Shown here piece by piece: positions 46,333-54,433 of a stretch of DNA of 64,000 nucleotides. Under the pieces are notes generated by a model that saw only the letters and a program-made list of their open reading frames with translations, was not told where the DNA came from and did not search any database. Source of the stretch: Bacteroidales bacterium (GTDB taxonomy: Bacteria > Bacteroidota > Bacteroidia > Bacteroidales > GCA-2748055); assembly GCA_029938715.1 (NCBI GenBank), contig JAOZUK010000001.1:31267-95266 (forward strand), written 5' to 3'. Position 1 is the stretch's first letter; each line of letters begins with the position of its first letter. The position numbers and the translations under genes were made by a program.

Positions 46333-47784
46333 CTATAGTTCTTTTCGCAACCGGGCCACGGGTAGTCCCAACTGCTCCCGGTACTTAGCCACTGTTCTTC
46401 TGGCGATGTGGTACCCCTTTTCATTTAGGATGGCCGACAGTCTGTCATCAGTAAGTGGTTTCCTTTTATCCTCACTTTCGATGCAGTCCTGAAGGATCTT
46501 CTTGATCTCCCTGGTCGATACCTCCTCACCACTTTCGGTTTGCATTCCTTCCGAAAAAAAATACTTTAAAGGATAGATGCCAAAATGGGTCTGGATATAC
46601 TTGCTGTTAGCCACCCTTGAAATTGTGGAAATATCCAGATCTGTCATATCAGCAATGTCCTTTAAAATCATAGGTCGCATCCGGATTTCATCTCCCTCAA
46701 AGAAATAGGCCTCCTGGTATTCGAGGATGGCATTCATGGTAAGCAACATGGTGTTCTGTCGCTGCCTGATGGCATCTATGAACCACTTGGCCGAATCAAG
46801 TTTCTGCTTCACAAAAGTGATGGCATCCTTTTCATCCTTGCTGGCTGAAGCTTTGTTGGCGCTGTAGCTTTCAAACATATCCGAGTAAGTTCTGCTCAGC
46901 CTCAATTCGGGAACATTGTTTGAGTTGAGATAGAGCTGCAGAACTCCTTCATTCTCCTCAAGGATAAAATCAGGTACAATGTGATGAAAAGACTTGGCCT
47001 GGGAGTCTCCCATAGCCCCTCCAGGTTTGGGATTGAGCCGCAGGATCTCTTCCAGGGCCACCTTTAACTCCTCCTCTTTAATATTGAGCCTATGGATGAT
47101 TTTATTGTAATGCTTATTTGTAAACTCATCGAAATGATTCTTGAGAATCTTATGGGCCATTAAGATAACTGGGTTTTCAAGGTCCTTCCTCTCAATCTGA
47201 AGCAGAAGGCATTCCTGCAGGTTCCGAGCACCAATACCGGCCGGATCAAATTTCTGGATAACCATAAGTACAGCGTGCAGTGACTCATAGGAGGCTTCCT
47301 GTCCTGTGGAAAAAGCCAGGTCATCAGCAATGGCTTCCAAATCCCTTCGAAGATAACCGTCGTCATCAATATTCCCGAGAATATATTCAGCCAGAATCTC
47401 CTCCTCCTCGTTTAGGTTCCTCAAGCCAAGCTGGCTTTTCAATTGCTCCCTGAAAGTACTTCCCAGTGAAAAAGGAATCTCTTCACGCCTATCGTCTGTC
47501 GAATAGTTCTGCGCATTGAAGCGGTAACTGGGGATATCATCATCCTGCATATAGTCCTCAAGGGAGAACTCATCTTGTTGATCCCCGGTCTGTTCTTCCT
47601 TTGCATCCTCCTGTTCTTCGAAGGAGCCCTCTTCATTTCCCTCCTCCAGAACAGGATTCTCCTCAAGTTCCTTTTTAATTCTTTGCTCCAGCTGTATGGC
47701 CGGAATCTCAAGCAGCTTGATCATTTGGATCTGCTGCGGAGACAGTTTTTGAAGTAATTTTTGCTGAAGCCTCTGTTTAAGCAT
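46333..47784 (-). CDS. rpoN: RNA polymerase sigma-54 factor
   Basis: 483 residues. Region I is Gln/Leu-rich (LKQRLQQKLLQKLSPQQIQM), an acidic region II follows (~55-80, E/D-rich), and the C-terminus carries the core-binding and DNA-binding domains, with the RpoN box ARRTVAKYRE at 461-470. It directs transcription from -24/-12 promoters, and needs an AAA+ activator, none of which is in this window. A candidate target lies at 35.3 kb. It follows asnS by 10 bases on the same strand. Confidence 0.97.
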   Translation of the reverse strand: MLKQRLQQKLLQKLSPQQIQMIKLLEIPAIQLEQRIKKELEENPVLEEGNEEGSFEEQEDAKEEQTGDQQDEFSLEDYMQDDDIPSYRFNAQNYSTDDRREEIPFSLGSTFREQLKSQLGLRNLNEEEEILAEYILGNIDDDGYLRRDLEAIADDLAFSTGQEASYESLHAVLMVIQKFDPAGIGARNLQECLLLQIERKDLENPVILMAHKILKNHFDEFTNKHYNKIIHRLNIKEEELKVALEEILRLNPKPGGAMGDSQAKSFHHIVPDFILEENEGVLQLYLNSNNVPELRLSRTYSDMFESYSANKASASKDEKDAITFVKQKLDSAKWFIDAIRQRQNTMLLTMNAILEYQEAYFFEGDEIRMRPMILKDIADMTDLDISTISRVANSKYIQTHFGIYPLKYFFSEGMQTESGEEVSTREIKKILQDCIESEDKRKPLTDDRLSAILNEKGYHIARRTVAKYREQLGLPVARLRKEL

Positions 47785-47794
47785 GGGTTATGTT

Positions 47795-49183
47795 CTAAAA
47801 ATCTGCACTTTTCGGGGTACGTGGAAATGGAATCACATCTCTGATGTTACTCATACCGGTAATAAACATAATTAATCGATCAAATCCCAATCCAAATCCA
47901 CTATGTTCTACCGTACCAAATTTACGAGTTTCCAGGTACCACCACAATTCATCTTCAGGAATATTCATCTTTCTCATCCTGTTTTGCAACTTGTCCAGGT
48001 TCTCCTCTCTCTGTGAACCCCCGATAATTTCACCGATCTGCGGGAATAATACATCCATGGCCCTGACGGTTTTTCCATCGTCATTCTGCTTCATATAGAA
48101 GGACTTAATGATACTCGGATAATCAGTCAGGATCACAGGGCGCTTAAAATGTTCCTCCACCAGGTAGCGTTCATGCTCCGACTGAAGGTCCAATCCCCAC
48201 TCCACCGGAAACTCAAACTTTTTATCTGCCTTTATCAATATTTCAATGGCCTCTGAATAGCTCTTTCTTTCGAAAGGGTGCTTCAATACAAACCTGAGCC
48301 TCTCCAGCAATCCTTTATCAACCATTTTATTGAGAAATTCCAGATCGTCCTGACAATGTTCCAGTGTATATCTGATCAGGTATTTCAAAAAGTCTTCGGC
48401 CAGGTCCATATTGTCGTTGATGTCATAGAATGCCATTTCTGGTTCAATCATCCAGAACTCTGCCACATGTCTGGGTGTATTGGAATTCTCCGCACGAAAT
48501 GTGGGCCCGAAGGTGTAAATGGATGAAAGTGCCAACGCCCCAAGCTCTCCCTCAAGCTGACCTGATACGGTGAGGTTGGTGGGGCGGCCAAAAAAGTCCT
48601 GTGTATAATCAACCTCTCCATCTTCATTTTTGGGTGCTCCATCCGGCTCAAGGGTGGTTACCCGAAACATAGCACCGGCTCCCTCTGCATCGGAGGCTGT
48701 GATAATGGGTGTGTGCAAGTAAAAGAATCCTTTGTCGTTATAGTATTGATGAACGGCAAATGCCAGGGCATGCCTTATTCTGAATACTGCACCAAATGTA
48801 TTGGTCCTAAACCTGAGGTGGGCAATATCCCTGAGAAATTCAAAAGAATGCCCCTTCTTCTGTAAGGGATAAACTTCAGGATCGGAATCACCCAGGATTT
48901 CGATCTCCGAAGCCTGGATCTCCACGCTCTGCCCTTTGCCCATGGACTCTACCAGCTTCCCAATCACACTAATACTGGAACCGGTGGTCACCCTCTTCAT
49001 CAATTCTTCGGGAAAGGATTGAAGATCGGCTACCACCTGAATGCTATGTATAATGGTTCCGTCATTCACCGCAATAAATGCTACCTGGTTATTTCCTCTC
49101 CGGGTTCTAACCCAGCCCTTCAACAAAACTTTACTGTTAATTTCCGGTGCAGTAAACAACTCTTTAACTGTCGATCTCTTCAT
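47795..49183 (-). CDS. asnS: Asparaginyl-tRNA synthetase
   Basis: 462 residues of a class IIb synthetase. An N-terminal OB-fold ([20 protein letters not shown]) binds the anticodon. Motif 2 is [20 protein letters not shown] and motif 3 is [20 protein letters not shown]. The choice of Asn over Asp is based on the RxENS...HxAEFWM pattern. It charges tRNA-Asn. A -7 element TACTTTTG (minus strand, 49213-49206) lies ~22 bases ahead of the ATG. It is divergent from the universal stress gene. Confidence 0.96.
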   Translation of the reverse strand: MKRSTVKELFTAPEINSKVLLKGWVRTRRGNNQVAFIAVNDGTIIHSIQVVADLQSFPEELMKRVTTGSSISVIGKLVESMGKGQSVEIQASEIEILGDSDPEVYPLQKKGHSFEFLRDIAHLRFRTNTFGAVFRIRHALAFAVHQYYNDKGFFYLHTPIITASDAEGAGAMFRVTTLEPDGAPKNEDGEVDYTQDFFGRPTNLTVSGQLEGELGALALSSIYTFGPTFRAENSNTPRHVAEFWMIEPEMAFYDINDNMDLAEDFLKYLIRYTLEHCQDDLEFLNKMVDKGLLERLRFVLKHPFERKSYSEAIEILIKADKKFEFPVEWGLDLQSEHERYLVEEHFKRPVILTDYPSIIKSFYMKQNDDGKTVRAMDVLFPQIGEIIGGSQREENLDKLQNRMRKMNIPEDELWWYLETRKFGTVEHSGFGLGFDRLIMFITGMSNIRDVIPFPRTPKSADF

Positions 49184-49205
49184 ATGCTATATTTTAATCA
49201 AGCTA

Positions 49206-49213
49206 CAAAAGTA
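49206..49213 (-). promoter_or_regulatory. Candidate -7 element of asnS
   Basis: TACTTTTG on the minus strand is an exact TAnnTTTG match 22 bases before the asnS ATG, in the 111-base divergent region shared with the universal stress gene. No TTG is seen at the expected -33 distance. Confidence 0.45.
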
Positions 49214-49294
49214 CAATTTTATCAAATTCCCATCGTTAAGTTTATAATCTAAAAAGATTCGGTTAATTTTACCAAAAGATCAAAAACTAAAACC

Positions 49295-50143
49295 ATGGAG
49301 CAAGCAAGGAAATCCATTATGGTTACCTGGGATTTTTCAGCTGTATCATACAATGCACTCAGGCATGCCATAAAAATGGCAAATATCTTGAAATACCAAA
49401 TACTGTTGTTCCACATTGTAGCGGATCAGTCGGAGGAGGAAGTTGCCCGGAAAAAGATGGAGGCTGAGGCAGAGAAGATTAAGAAGGACTTCGGTGAGGA
49501 GGTGGGCTTTTATGTGCACCATGGTAAAATTTTCAAGGAGATTTCGGATTACGCTTCTAATGAGAAGAACAATATCCATTTTGTAGTCATGGGTACTCAT
49601 GGCATGAAAGGAAACCAGAAGTTCTTTGGAAGCTGGGCCCTTAAGGTGGTTGCAGGATCGTCTGTGCCTTTTATTGTGATTCAGGAGGAGCCTGCAGAAA
49701 AAGAGAGGTTCAATGACATCGTCTTTCCAATCGACTTCAAGTCTGAAAACAAAGAGAAACTGCAGTGGGCCATATTTTTAGGCAAATACCTGAACGCAAA
49801 GATTCATCTATATAAAGCGCCGTTGAATGATAAGGACCTGCAAAAAAAGGTAAATGTAAACCTGAACTTCGCCATTCGCTTTCTGATTCAGAATAATATT
49901 GAATACGAAATTCATACGGCTTCAAAACCTGGAACAGCAACCTTTCAGAAAGAACTCCTGGCATTTTCAAAAAAGGTCAAGGCAGACCTGATTCTGATCA
50001 CCACTACCAAGCATATAACGAAAATGGACTACATCTTCGGAGCCCGGGAACAGTATCTTATCGCCAACAGCGAAAAGATCCCGGTCATGTGCGTGAATCC
50101 CAAATCCAACTTTGCCACTGTGGGACAGTTCATGTACGGCTAA
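49295..50143 (+). CDS. Tandem-domain universal stress protein
   Basis: 282 residues with two UspA-type domains. The first (1-~140) has IMVTWDFSAVSYNALRHAIK and FVVMGTHGMKGNQKFFGSWA, with VPFIVIQE. The second (~145-282) has DIVFPIDFKSENKEKLQWAI and ADLILITTTKHITKMDYIF, ending IPVMCVNP. The G-2x-G-9x-G-S/T nucleotide-binding motif is incomplete in both, so ATP binding is uncertain. A cytosolic stress-response role is family knowledge. Confidence 0.9.
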   Translation: MEQARKSIMVTWDFSAVSYNALRHAIKMANILKYQILLFHIVADQSEEEVARKKMEAEAEKIKKDFGEEVGFYVHHGKIFKEISDYASNEKNNIHFVVMGTHGMKGNQKFFGSWALKVVAGSSVPFIVIQEEPAEKERFNDIVFPIDFKSENKEKLQWAIFLGKYLNAKIHLYKAPLNDKDLQKKVNVNLNFAIRFLIQNNIEYEIHTASKPGTATFQKELLAFSKKVKADLILITTTKHITKMDYIFGAREQYLIANSEKIPVMCVNPKSNFATVGQFMYG

Positions 50144-50146
50144 CCA

Positions 50147-50167
50147 CTTTTAACTTTTGACTTTTAA
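50147..50167. repeat. Three tandem heptamers
   Basis: CTTTTAA, CTTTTGA, CTTTTAA directly follow each other (50147-50167) in the 41-base gap between the stress gene and the ABC ATPase gene. A different heptamer array occurs at 53716-53743. Confidence 0.75.
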
Positions 50168-50184
50168 CTGCCTACAATTTCACC

Positions 50185-51141
50185 ATGTCCATTACTGTTA
50201 AGGGTATTACAAAAAGATATGGATCTCAACTGGCAGTAAATGACGTTAGTTTCGAGATTCCTGGTGGCGAAATTGTTGGTTTCATAGGTCCCAATGGTGC
50301 AGGGAAATCAACCACCATGAAAATCATTACAGGAACTCTTCCCCCGGATAAGGGATCCGTTATGATCAAGGGATTATCCACCCTGGATCACCAGACTGAG
50401 ATTCGGCATATGATTGGTTATCTGCCGGAACACAATCCCCTCTACCTGGAAATGTACATCCGGGAATACCTTCAATATGTGGCTAGTTTCTATGATTTAA
50501 GAGGCAAAAATCGAACCGGAGCGAAGCCGAGCTCACGAAGGCGAAGCCGAGTAAAGGCAAAGGTTGAGGATGTCATTGAAAAGACCGGACTGGGACCTGA
50601 AATAGGGAAAACCATTGGGAATCTGTCAAAGGGATACAGGCAGCGGGTAGGTCTGGCCCAGGCAATGATACATGACCCGGACATCCTGATACTGGATGAA
50701 CCCACTTCCGGATTGGATCCCAATCAACTTGCAGAGATACGGAACCTGATCTCCAACATTGGCGGGAAAAAAACAGTGCTTCTTTCGACCCATATCCTAC
50801 AGGAAGTAGAAGCCATTTGCGACAGGGTTATCATTATCAACAACGGAGAGATTGTGGCTGATGAGGCTGCTGAAGATTTAACATCCGGTCATTCGGGGCA
50901 GGCACAAACCATTCATGTGGAAATCGAAGGGAATTTTGATCCCTCGGTTTGGAAGGAGCTGGCTTTTGTAAAAAATATCAAACCCATTGGTGGCAACCAG
51001 TTTTTGCTGGAAACCCATGAATCACGTGATATTCGGGGTGATATATTCAACTTTGCTGTCAATCAAGGGCTTACTATACTTTCCCTTTCGCAGAAGAAAA
51101 AGAACCTCGAAGAGGTCTTTCGAGAGATTACAAACAGATAA
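50185..51141 (+). CDS. GldA-type ABC transporter ATP-binding protein with in-frame insertion
   Basis: 318 residues. Walker A is GPNGAGKST (~35-43), signature LSKGYRQRVGLAQAM, Walker B ILILDEPTSGLDPNQL, and the switch His in STHILQEVEAIC. The C-terminus after ~230 is the DUF4162-like tail typical of GldA and related export ATPases (FREITNR end). Between residues ~107 and 129, after YDLRGK, is a basic stretch NRTGAKPSSRRRSRVKAK that ABC relatives lack; it is encoded by a repeat (50521-50551). GldA is dispensable for motility in some species; whether this one serves gliding is inference. The permease is not adjacent. Confidence 0.85.
   Translation: MSITVKGITKRYGSQLAVNDVSFEIPGGEIVGFIGPNGAGKSTTMKIITGTLPPDKGSVMIKGLSTLDHQTEIRHMIGYLPEHNPLYLEMYIREYLQYVASFYDLRGKNRTGAKPSSRRRSRVKAKVEDVIEKTGLGPEIGKTIGNLSKGYRQRVGLAQAMIHDPDILILDEPTSGLDPNQLAEIRNLISNIGGKKTVLLSTHILQEVEAICDRVIIINNGEIVADEAAEDLTSGHSGQAQTIHVEIEGNFDPSVWKELAFVKNIKPIGGNQFLLETHESRDIRGDIFNFAVNQGLTILSLSQKKKNLEEVFREITNR
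50521..50551. repeat. Direct repeat GCGAAGCCGAG (two copies) inside the ATPase gene
   Basis: GCGAAGCCGAG occurs at 50521-50531 and again at 50541-50551, separated by CTCACGAAG. It is much richer in GC than its surroundings and is read in frame as part of the basic insertion in the ATPase. It looks like a dispersed palindromic-type repeat that inserted into coding sequence. No second copy is in this window. Confidence 0.6.
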
Positions 51142-51178
51142 CTATCTGATTATTATTTAAATATGTAGTAAACAAATT

Positions 51179-51212
51179 GGCATTGTATTTGTTTACATTA
51201 TTTATATATTTA
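51179..51212 (+). promoter_or_regulatory. Promoter region of the TPR gene: overlapping sigma-54-like and standard elements
   Basis: TTGGCATT-GTAT-TTGT (51177-51192) fits a -24/-12 element with 10 bases between GG and GT, like the element at 35290. A standard arrangement is also present: TTG (51183-51185), 19 bases, then TATATTTA (51205-51212, one mismatch to TAnnTTTG). Which is used cannot be told from sequence. Confidence 0.4.
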
Positions 51213-51243
51213 CCGACTCATTTTGTAAACCAAATGTTACCCT

Positions 51244-52221
51244 ATGAAATTTAGACAATTAGCAATTATTGGAGGCATACTACTGGCAGGTAGCCTATCT
51301 GCCCAAACCCTCACAGATGTGATTAATGAGTTCAATACAGGAGTAGAAAAACTTAATAATCAGGAATATGAAGTCTCTATCGAGCACTTCAACCAAGTTA
51401 TTTCCCTGGCTGCAACCGTTGGTGATGAAGCCAATGATATGAAGCAGAAAGCAGAAGCTCAAATTCCATCAGCTTACTACAGGCAGGCTACAATTTACAT
51501 GAAGCGGAAACAGTACGACAATGCCATTCCCTACCTTGAACTTACTATTGAATACGCCACATTGTATAACAACAATGAAGAGACCAAGGTTAAAGCAGCC
51601 AAATATTTGCCACAGCTGTATGTAAGAGAAGGAAACCAGGCCTGGAAAAATAAGAATTTCGACCAGGCTCATGGCTACTTTGACAAAGCTCTGGCGTCAA
51701 ATGAAAACCTTTACCAGGCTCACCAGGGAAAAGCAATGGTTTTCATGGACCAGGATGAAACAGACGCCATGTTGGGTGAATTTGCCATGGCCAAGGAGGG
51801 TGCAATGGCTAAAAATGACACCAAAACCATTTCAAAAATCAATGATGTCATCGACTCATATTACAACAAGTTTATCACCGAAGAGCTGGAGATGGTTGAT
51901 CCTGAAGAGCCCGACTATTCCTATGTGTTTGAAGCCTGCGAAAATGCATTGGGAGCCAACCCTGAAAATCCCAGGGCACTCTATCACCTCGCACAGGTTT
52001 CCAATAAGAAAAATGAATATGACTCGGCCATTGAATATGCGATGAAAGCGCTGCAATATGAGGATGAACCCGTCTGGATCTCAGCCATCAATTTTGAGCT
52101 GGGTACCTCTTATCAGAATACATCGGAGTATGATAAAGCGTGTGAAGCACTTAAAAAAGTCGTGGAAGACCCCTTCCTGGACAGGGCTGAAAAGAAGATT
52201 GCAAATATTGGATGTGGTTAG
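51244..52221 (+). CDS. Secreted tetratricopeptide-repeat protein
   Basis: 325 residues. The signal peptide (IGGILLAGSLSAQ) is followed by TPR-type helix pairs: EYEVSIEHFNQVISLAATVG, KQYDNAIPYLELTIEYATLY, NFDQAHGYFDKALASNENLY, then PRALYHLAQVSNKKNEYDSA and YDKACEALKKVVEDPFLDRA. It is likely periplasmic and binds a partner protein. No enzymatic motif. It stands alone, with its own promoter region and a strong terminator after the stop. Confidence 0.88.
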   Translation: MKFRQLAIIGGILLAGSLSAQTLTDVINEFNTGVEKLNNQEYEVSIEHFNQVISLAATVGDEANDMKQKAEAQIPSAYYRQATIYMKRKQYDNAIPYLELTIEYATLYNNNEETKVKAAKYLPQLYVREGNQAWKNKNFDQAHGYFDKALASNENLYQAHQGKAMVFMDQDETDAMLGEFAMAKEGAMAKNDTKTISKINDVIDSYYNKFITEELEMVDPEEPDYSYVFEACENALGANPENPRALYHLAQVSNKKNEYDSAIEYAMKALQYEDEPVWISAINFELGTSYQNTSEYDKACEALKKVVEDPFLDRAEKKIANIGCG

Positions 52222-52246
52222 CAGAGATGCCATATCCTCATATATA

Positions 52247-52276
52247 AAAGCAGCGTTAAATGCGCTGCTTTTTTTT
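52247..52276 (+). terminator. Intrinsic terminator after the TPR gene
   Basis: AAAGCAGCG (52247-52255), loop TTAAATG, CGCTGCTTT (52263-52271), a perfect 9-bp stem running into eight Ts. It separates the TPR gene from the metK leader. Confidence 0.9.
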
Positions 52277-52304
52277 GTCACATGATCGAAATTTACTTCC
52301 TTTG
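52275..52304 (+). promoter_or_regulatory. Candidate metK promoter
   Basis: TTG (52275-52277), 19 bases, then TTCCTTTG (52297-52304), one mismatch to TAnnTTTG with normal spacing. The start would be near 52311, just at the beginning of the candidate riboswitch. Confidence 0.4.
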
Positions 52305-52310
52305 TCACGT

Positions 52311-52375
52311 CGAAGTGGAGAGATTTGACTGATTGCAACCACGAAAAAAAAATGCTAAACCAGGTTTTTCTTCAA
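52311..52375 (+). promoter_or_regulatory. Candidate SAM-responsive riboswitch leader of metK
   Basis: The leader contains GTGGAGAGATTTGACTGATT, then GCAACCAC, an A-run, and ATGCTAAACC. The order GGAG...TGA...GCAACC...GCTAAA-CC resembles the conserved core of SAM-I-family (S-box) riboswitches, in a shortened form. GTGG can pair with CCAC (P2-like), and GAAG at ~52312 with CTTC at ~52370 (P1-like). It lies ahead of the SAM synthetase gene, which fits feedback control. It is shorter than the standard S-box, so the class is uncertain. Confidence 0.5.
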
Positions 52376-52432
52376 AGATCAGTCAGCCCACTCCCGTTTA
52401 TTTAATTCTAATTCCGGATAATTAACAACATT

Positions 52433-53698
52433 ATGGCATATCTATTTACATCAGAATCCGTTTCAGAGGGCCATCCCGATAAAGTGGCCGATCAGATCTC
52501 AGATGCCCTGCTGGATGAGTTTCTTGCATTTGATCCTCAATCTAAGGTAGCATGCGAAACACTGGTAACCACCGGGCAGGTTGTTCTGGCCGGGGAAGTA
52601 CGCACTTCCACCTATATCGATGTACAGAAAGTGGCCAGGGAGGTGATATTTAATATTGGCTACACAGAAAGTGCTTACCAGTTTGAATACAATTCCTGTG
52701 GGGTAATGACCCTGATCCATGAACAGAGTCAGGATATTAACCGGGGTGTGGACAGGGAAGACCCTATGGAGCAGGGTGCCGGAGACCAGGGGATGATGTT
52801 CGGCTATGCAACCAGCGAAACCGATAACTACATGCCTCTCCCTCTGGACTTAAGTCACCGCTTACTTATTGAATTGGCAGAGCTGCGAAGAGAGAATCAA
52901 GAGATGACCTACCTGAGACCAGACTCAAAATCGCAGGTTACCATAGAGTATTCTGATGATGACAAACCGATTCGGGTGCATACCATCGTCATCTCCACAC
53001 AGCACGATGAATTTGACACCGATGACGAAAGAATGCTTGGAAAAATTCGTGAAGATGTGAAGAATATCCTGATTCCAAGGGTGGTGAAGCAGCTTCCCCA
53101 ACGGCTGCAAAGCCTCTTTGATGATAAGTTTATCCTCCATGTAAATCCCACAGGAAAATTTGTGATCGGTGGACCGCATGGTGATACAGGGCTAACCGGC
53201 AGAAAGATCATTGTGGATACCTACGGTGGTAAAGGTGCCCATGGAGGCGGTGCTTTTTCTGGAAAAGATCCATCCAAAGTTGACCGGTCGGCAGCATACG
53301 CCGCTCGGCACATTGCTAAAAATATTGTGGCAGCCGGCGTGGCAGATGAAATTCTTGTTCAGCTTTCATATGCTATCGGAGTGGTAAAACCCATTGGGGT
53401 GTTTGTGAATACCTTTGGGAAATCGAATGTGGAACTTTCCGATGGAGACATAGCCAGAAAAATTGAATCTCTGTATGACCTGAGGCCTGCGGCCATCGAA
53501 CAGCAACTTAAACTCAGGAATCCCATTTACACTGAAACTGCTTCTTACGGACATATGGGTCGCACGCCGCAAACCGTTACAAAAACTTTTCGCTCCCAGT
53601 ACTGGGATGACCATGTAATTGAAGTGGAGCTGTTTACATGGGAGAAACTTGACTACGTCGATAAATTCAAAGATGCCTTTGGCATCGGTGAAAGTTGA
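52433..53698 (+). CDS. metK: S-adenosylmethionine synthetase
   Basis: 421 residues, with the MetK motifs: [20 protein letters not shown] (methionine/ATP site), [12 protein letters not shown] (P-loop-like hexapeptide region) and [20 protein letters not shown]. It makes SAM from methionine and ATP. The ~150-base leader holds a candidate SAM-responsive element. ribE follows after 51 bases. Confidence 0.97.
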   Translation: MAYLFTSESVSEGHPDKVADQISDALLDEFLAFDPQSKVACETLVTTGQVVLAGEVRTSTYIDVQKVAREVIFNIGYTESAYQFEYNSCGVMTLIHEQSQDINRGVDREDPMEQGAGDQGMMFGYATSETDNYMPLPLDLSHRLLIELAELRRENQEMTYLRPDSKSQVTIEYSDDDKPIRVHTIVISTQHDEFDTDDERMLGKIREDVKNILIPRVVKQLPQRLQSLFDDKFILHVNPTGKFVIGGPHGDTGLTGRKIIVDTYGGKGAHGGGAFSGKDPSKVDRSAAYAARHIAKNIVAAGVADEILVQLSYAIGVVKPIGVFVNTFGKSNVELSDGDIARKIESLYDLRPAAIEQQLKLRNPIYTETASYGHMGRTPQTVTKTFRSQYWDDHVIEVELFTWEKLDYVDKFKDAFGIGES

Positions 53699-53715
53699 AA
53701 GCCTTTCAACTAACT

Positions 53716-53743
53716 TTATACCTTATACCTTATACTTTATACA
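53716..53743. repeat. Four tandem heptamers between metK and ribE
   Basis: TTATACC, TTATACC, TTATACT, TTATACA in direct tandem. The AT-rich array fills most of the 51-base gap and could double as a promoter region for ribE. Confidence 0.75.
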
Positions 53744-53749
53744 TATTTC

Positions 53750-54349
53750 ATGTTTTCTGGAATCGTAGAAGAGGCTGCCACGGTGGTCCGGTTGGAAAAG
53801 GAGCAGGAAAACCTGCACATCACCATGAAATGTTCATTCACGGATGAGCTGAAGATAGATCAGAGTATATCTCACAATGGAGTTTGCCTTACTGTGGTGG
53901 ATATCTCTGGCGAAAATTATACGGTTACCGCCATTAAAGAGACCCTGATGAAATCGAACCTGGGACTCCTAAAACTGGGTGATAAGGTAAACCTGGAACG
54001 AAGTACCCGGCTCGATTCACGCCTGGATGGTCACATGGTACAGGGACATGTGGATCTGACTGCCACCTGTTCCGAGGTAAAGGAAGCAGAGGGAAGCTGG
54101 TACTATACATTTGTTTACGAACCCACCGGTGAGGAGCATATCACGGTGGAGAAAGGATCGGTATCTGTAAATGGCGTTAGCCTTACGGTGGTAAACTCTC
54201 AGGATCGCTCATTCCAGGTAGCCATTATCCCTTTCACCTATGAGATGACCAATTTTCACCAGTTTAAGGTGGGAACCGTGGTCAATATCGAATTTGATAT
54301 CATAGGAAAATACATTGCCCGGATCCTGAAGGCTCAGCAGGGCAAATAA
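53750..54349 (+). CDS. ribE: Riboflavin synthase, alpha chain
   Basis: 199 residues made of two similar lumazine-binding halves. The N-terminus MFSGIVEEAATVV is the family start; SHNGVCLTVVDI in the first half matches SVNGVSLTVVNS in the second, and GHMVQGHVDLTATC is the conserved link. It converts 6,7-dimethyl-8-ribityllumazine to riboflavin. No FMN riboswitch fits in the short gap upstream. Confidence 0.96.
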   Translation: MFSGIVEEAATVVRLEKEQENLHITMKCSFTDELKIDQSISHNGVCLTVVDISGENYTVTAIKETLMKSNLGLLKLGDKVNLERSTRLDSRLDGHMVQGHVDLTATCSEVKEAEGSWYYTFVYEPTGEEHITVEKGSVSVNGVSLTVVNSQDRSFQVAIIPFTYEMTNFHQFKVGTVVNIEFDIIGKYIARILKAQQGK

Positions 54350-54433
54350 GATTCTATATATGTTTTATATTACTCCCCGACCGCCCGGAGGAGGCATTGG
54401 GATTACTATCTTTAATCCTCAAACTCAAATAAG

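Noticed and set aside
50502..50561. AGGCAAA on both sides of the repeat insertion as a target-site duplication
   Set aside because: The copies are 53 bases apart, which is not a multiple of three; precise loss would shift the frame, so the match is probably chance in a Lys-rich region.
53699..53749. FMN riboswitch ahead of ribE
   Set aside because: The gap has 51 bases, all AT-rich heptamer repeats; the RFN element needs over 100 structured bases.
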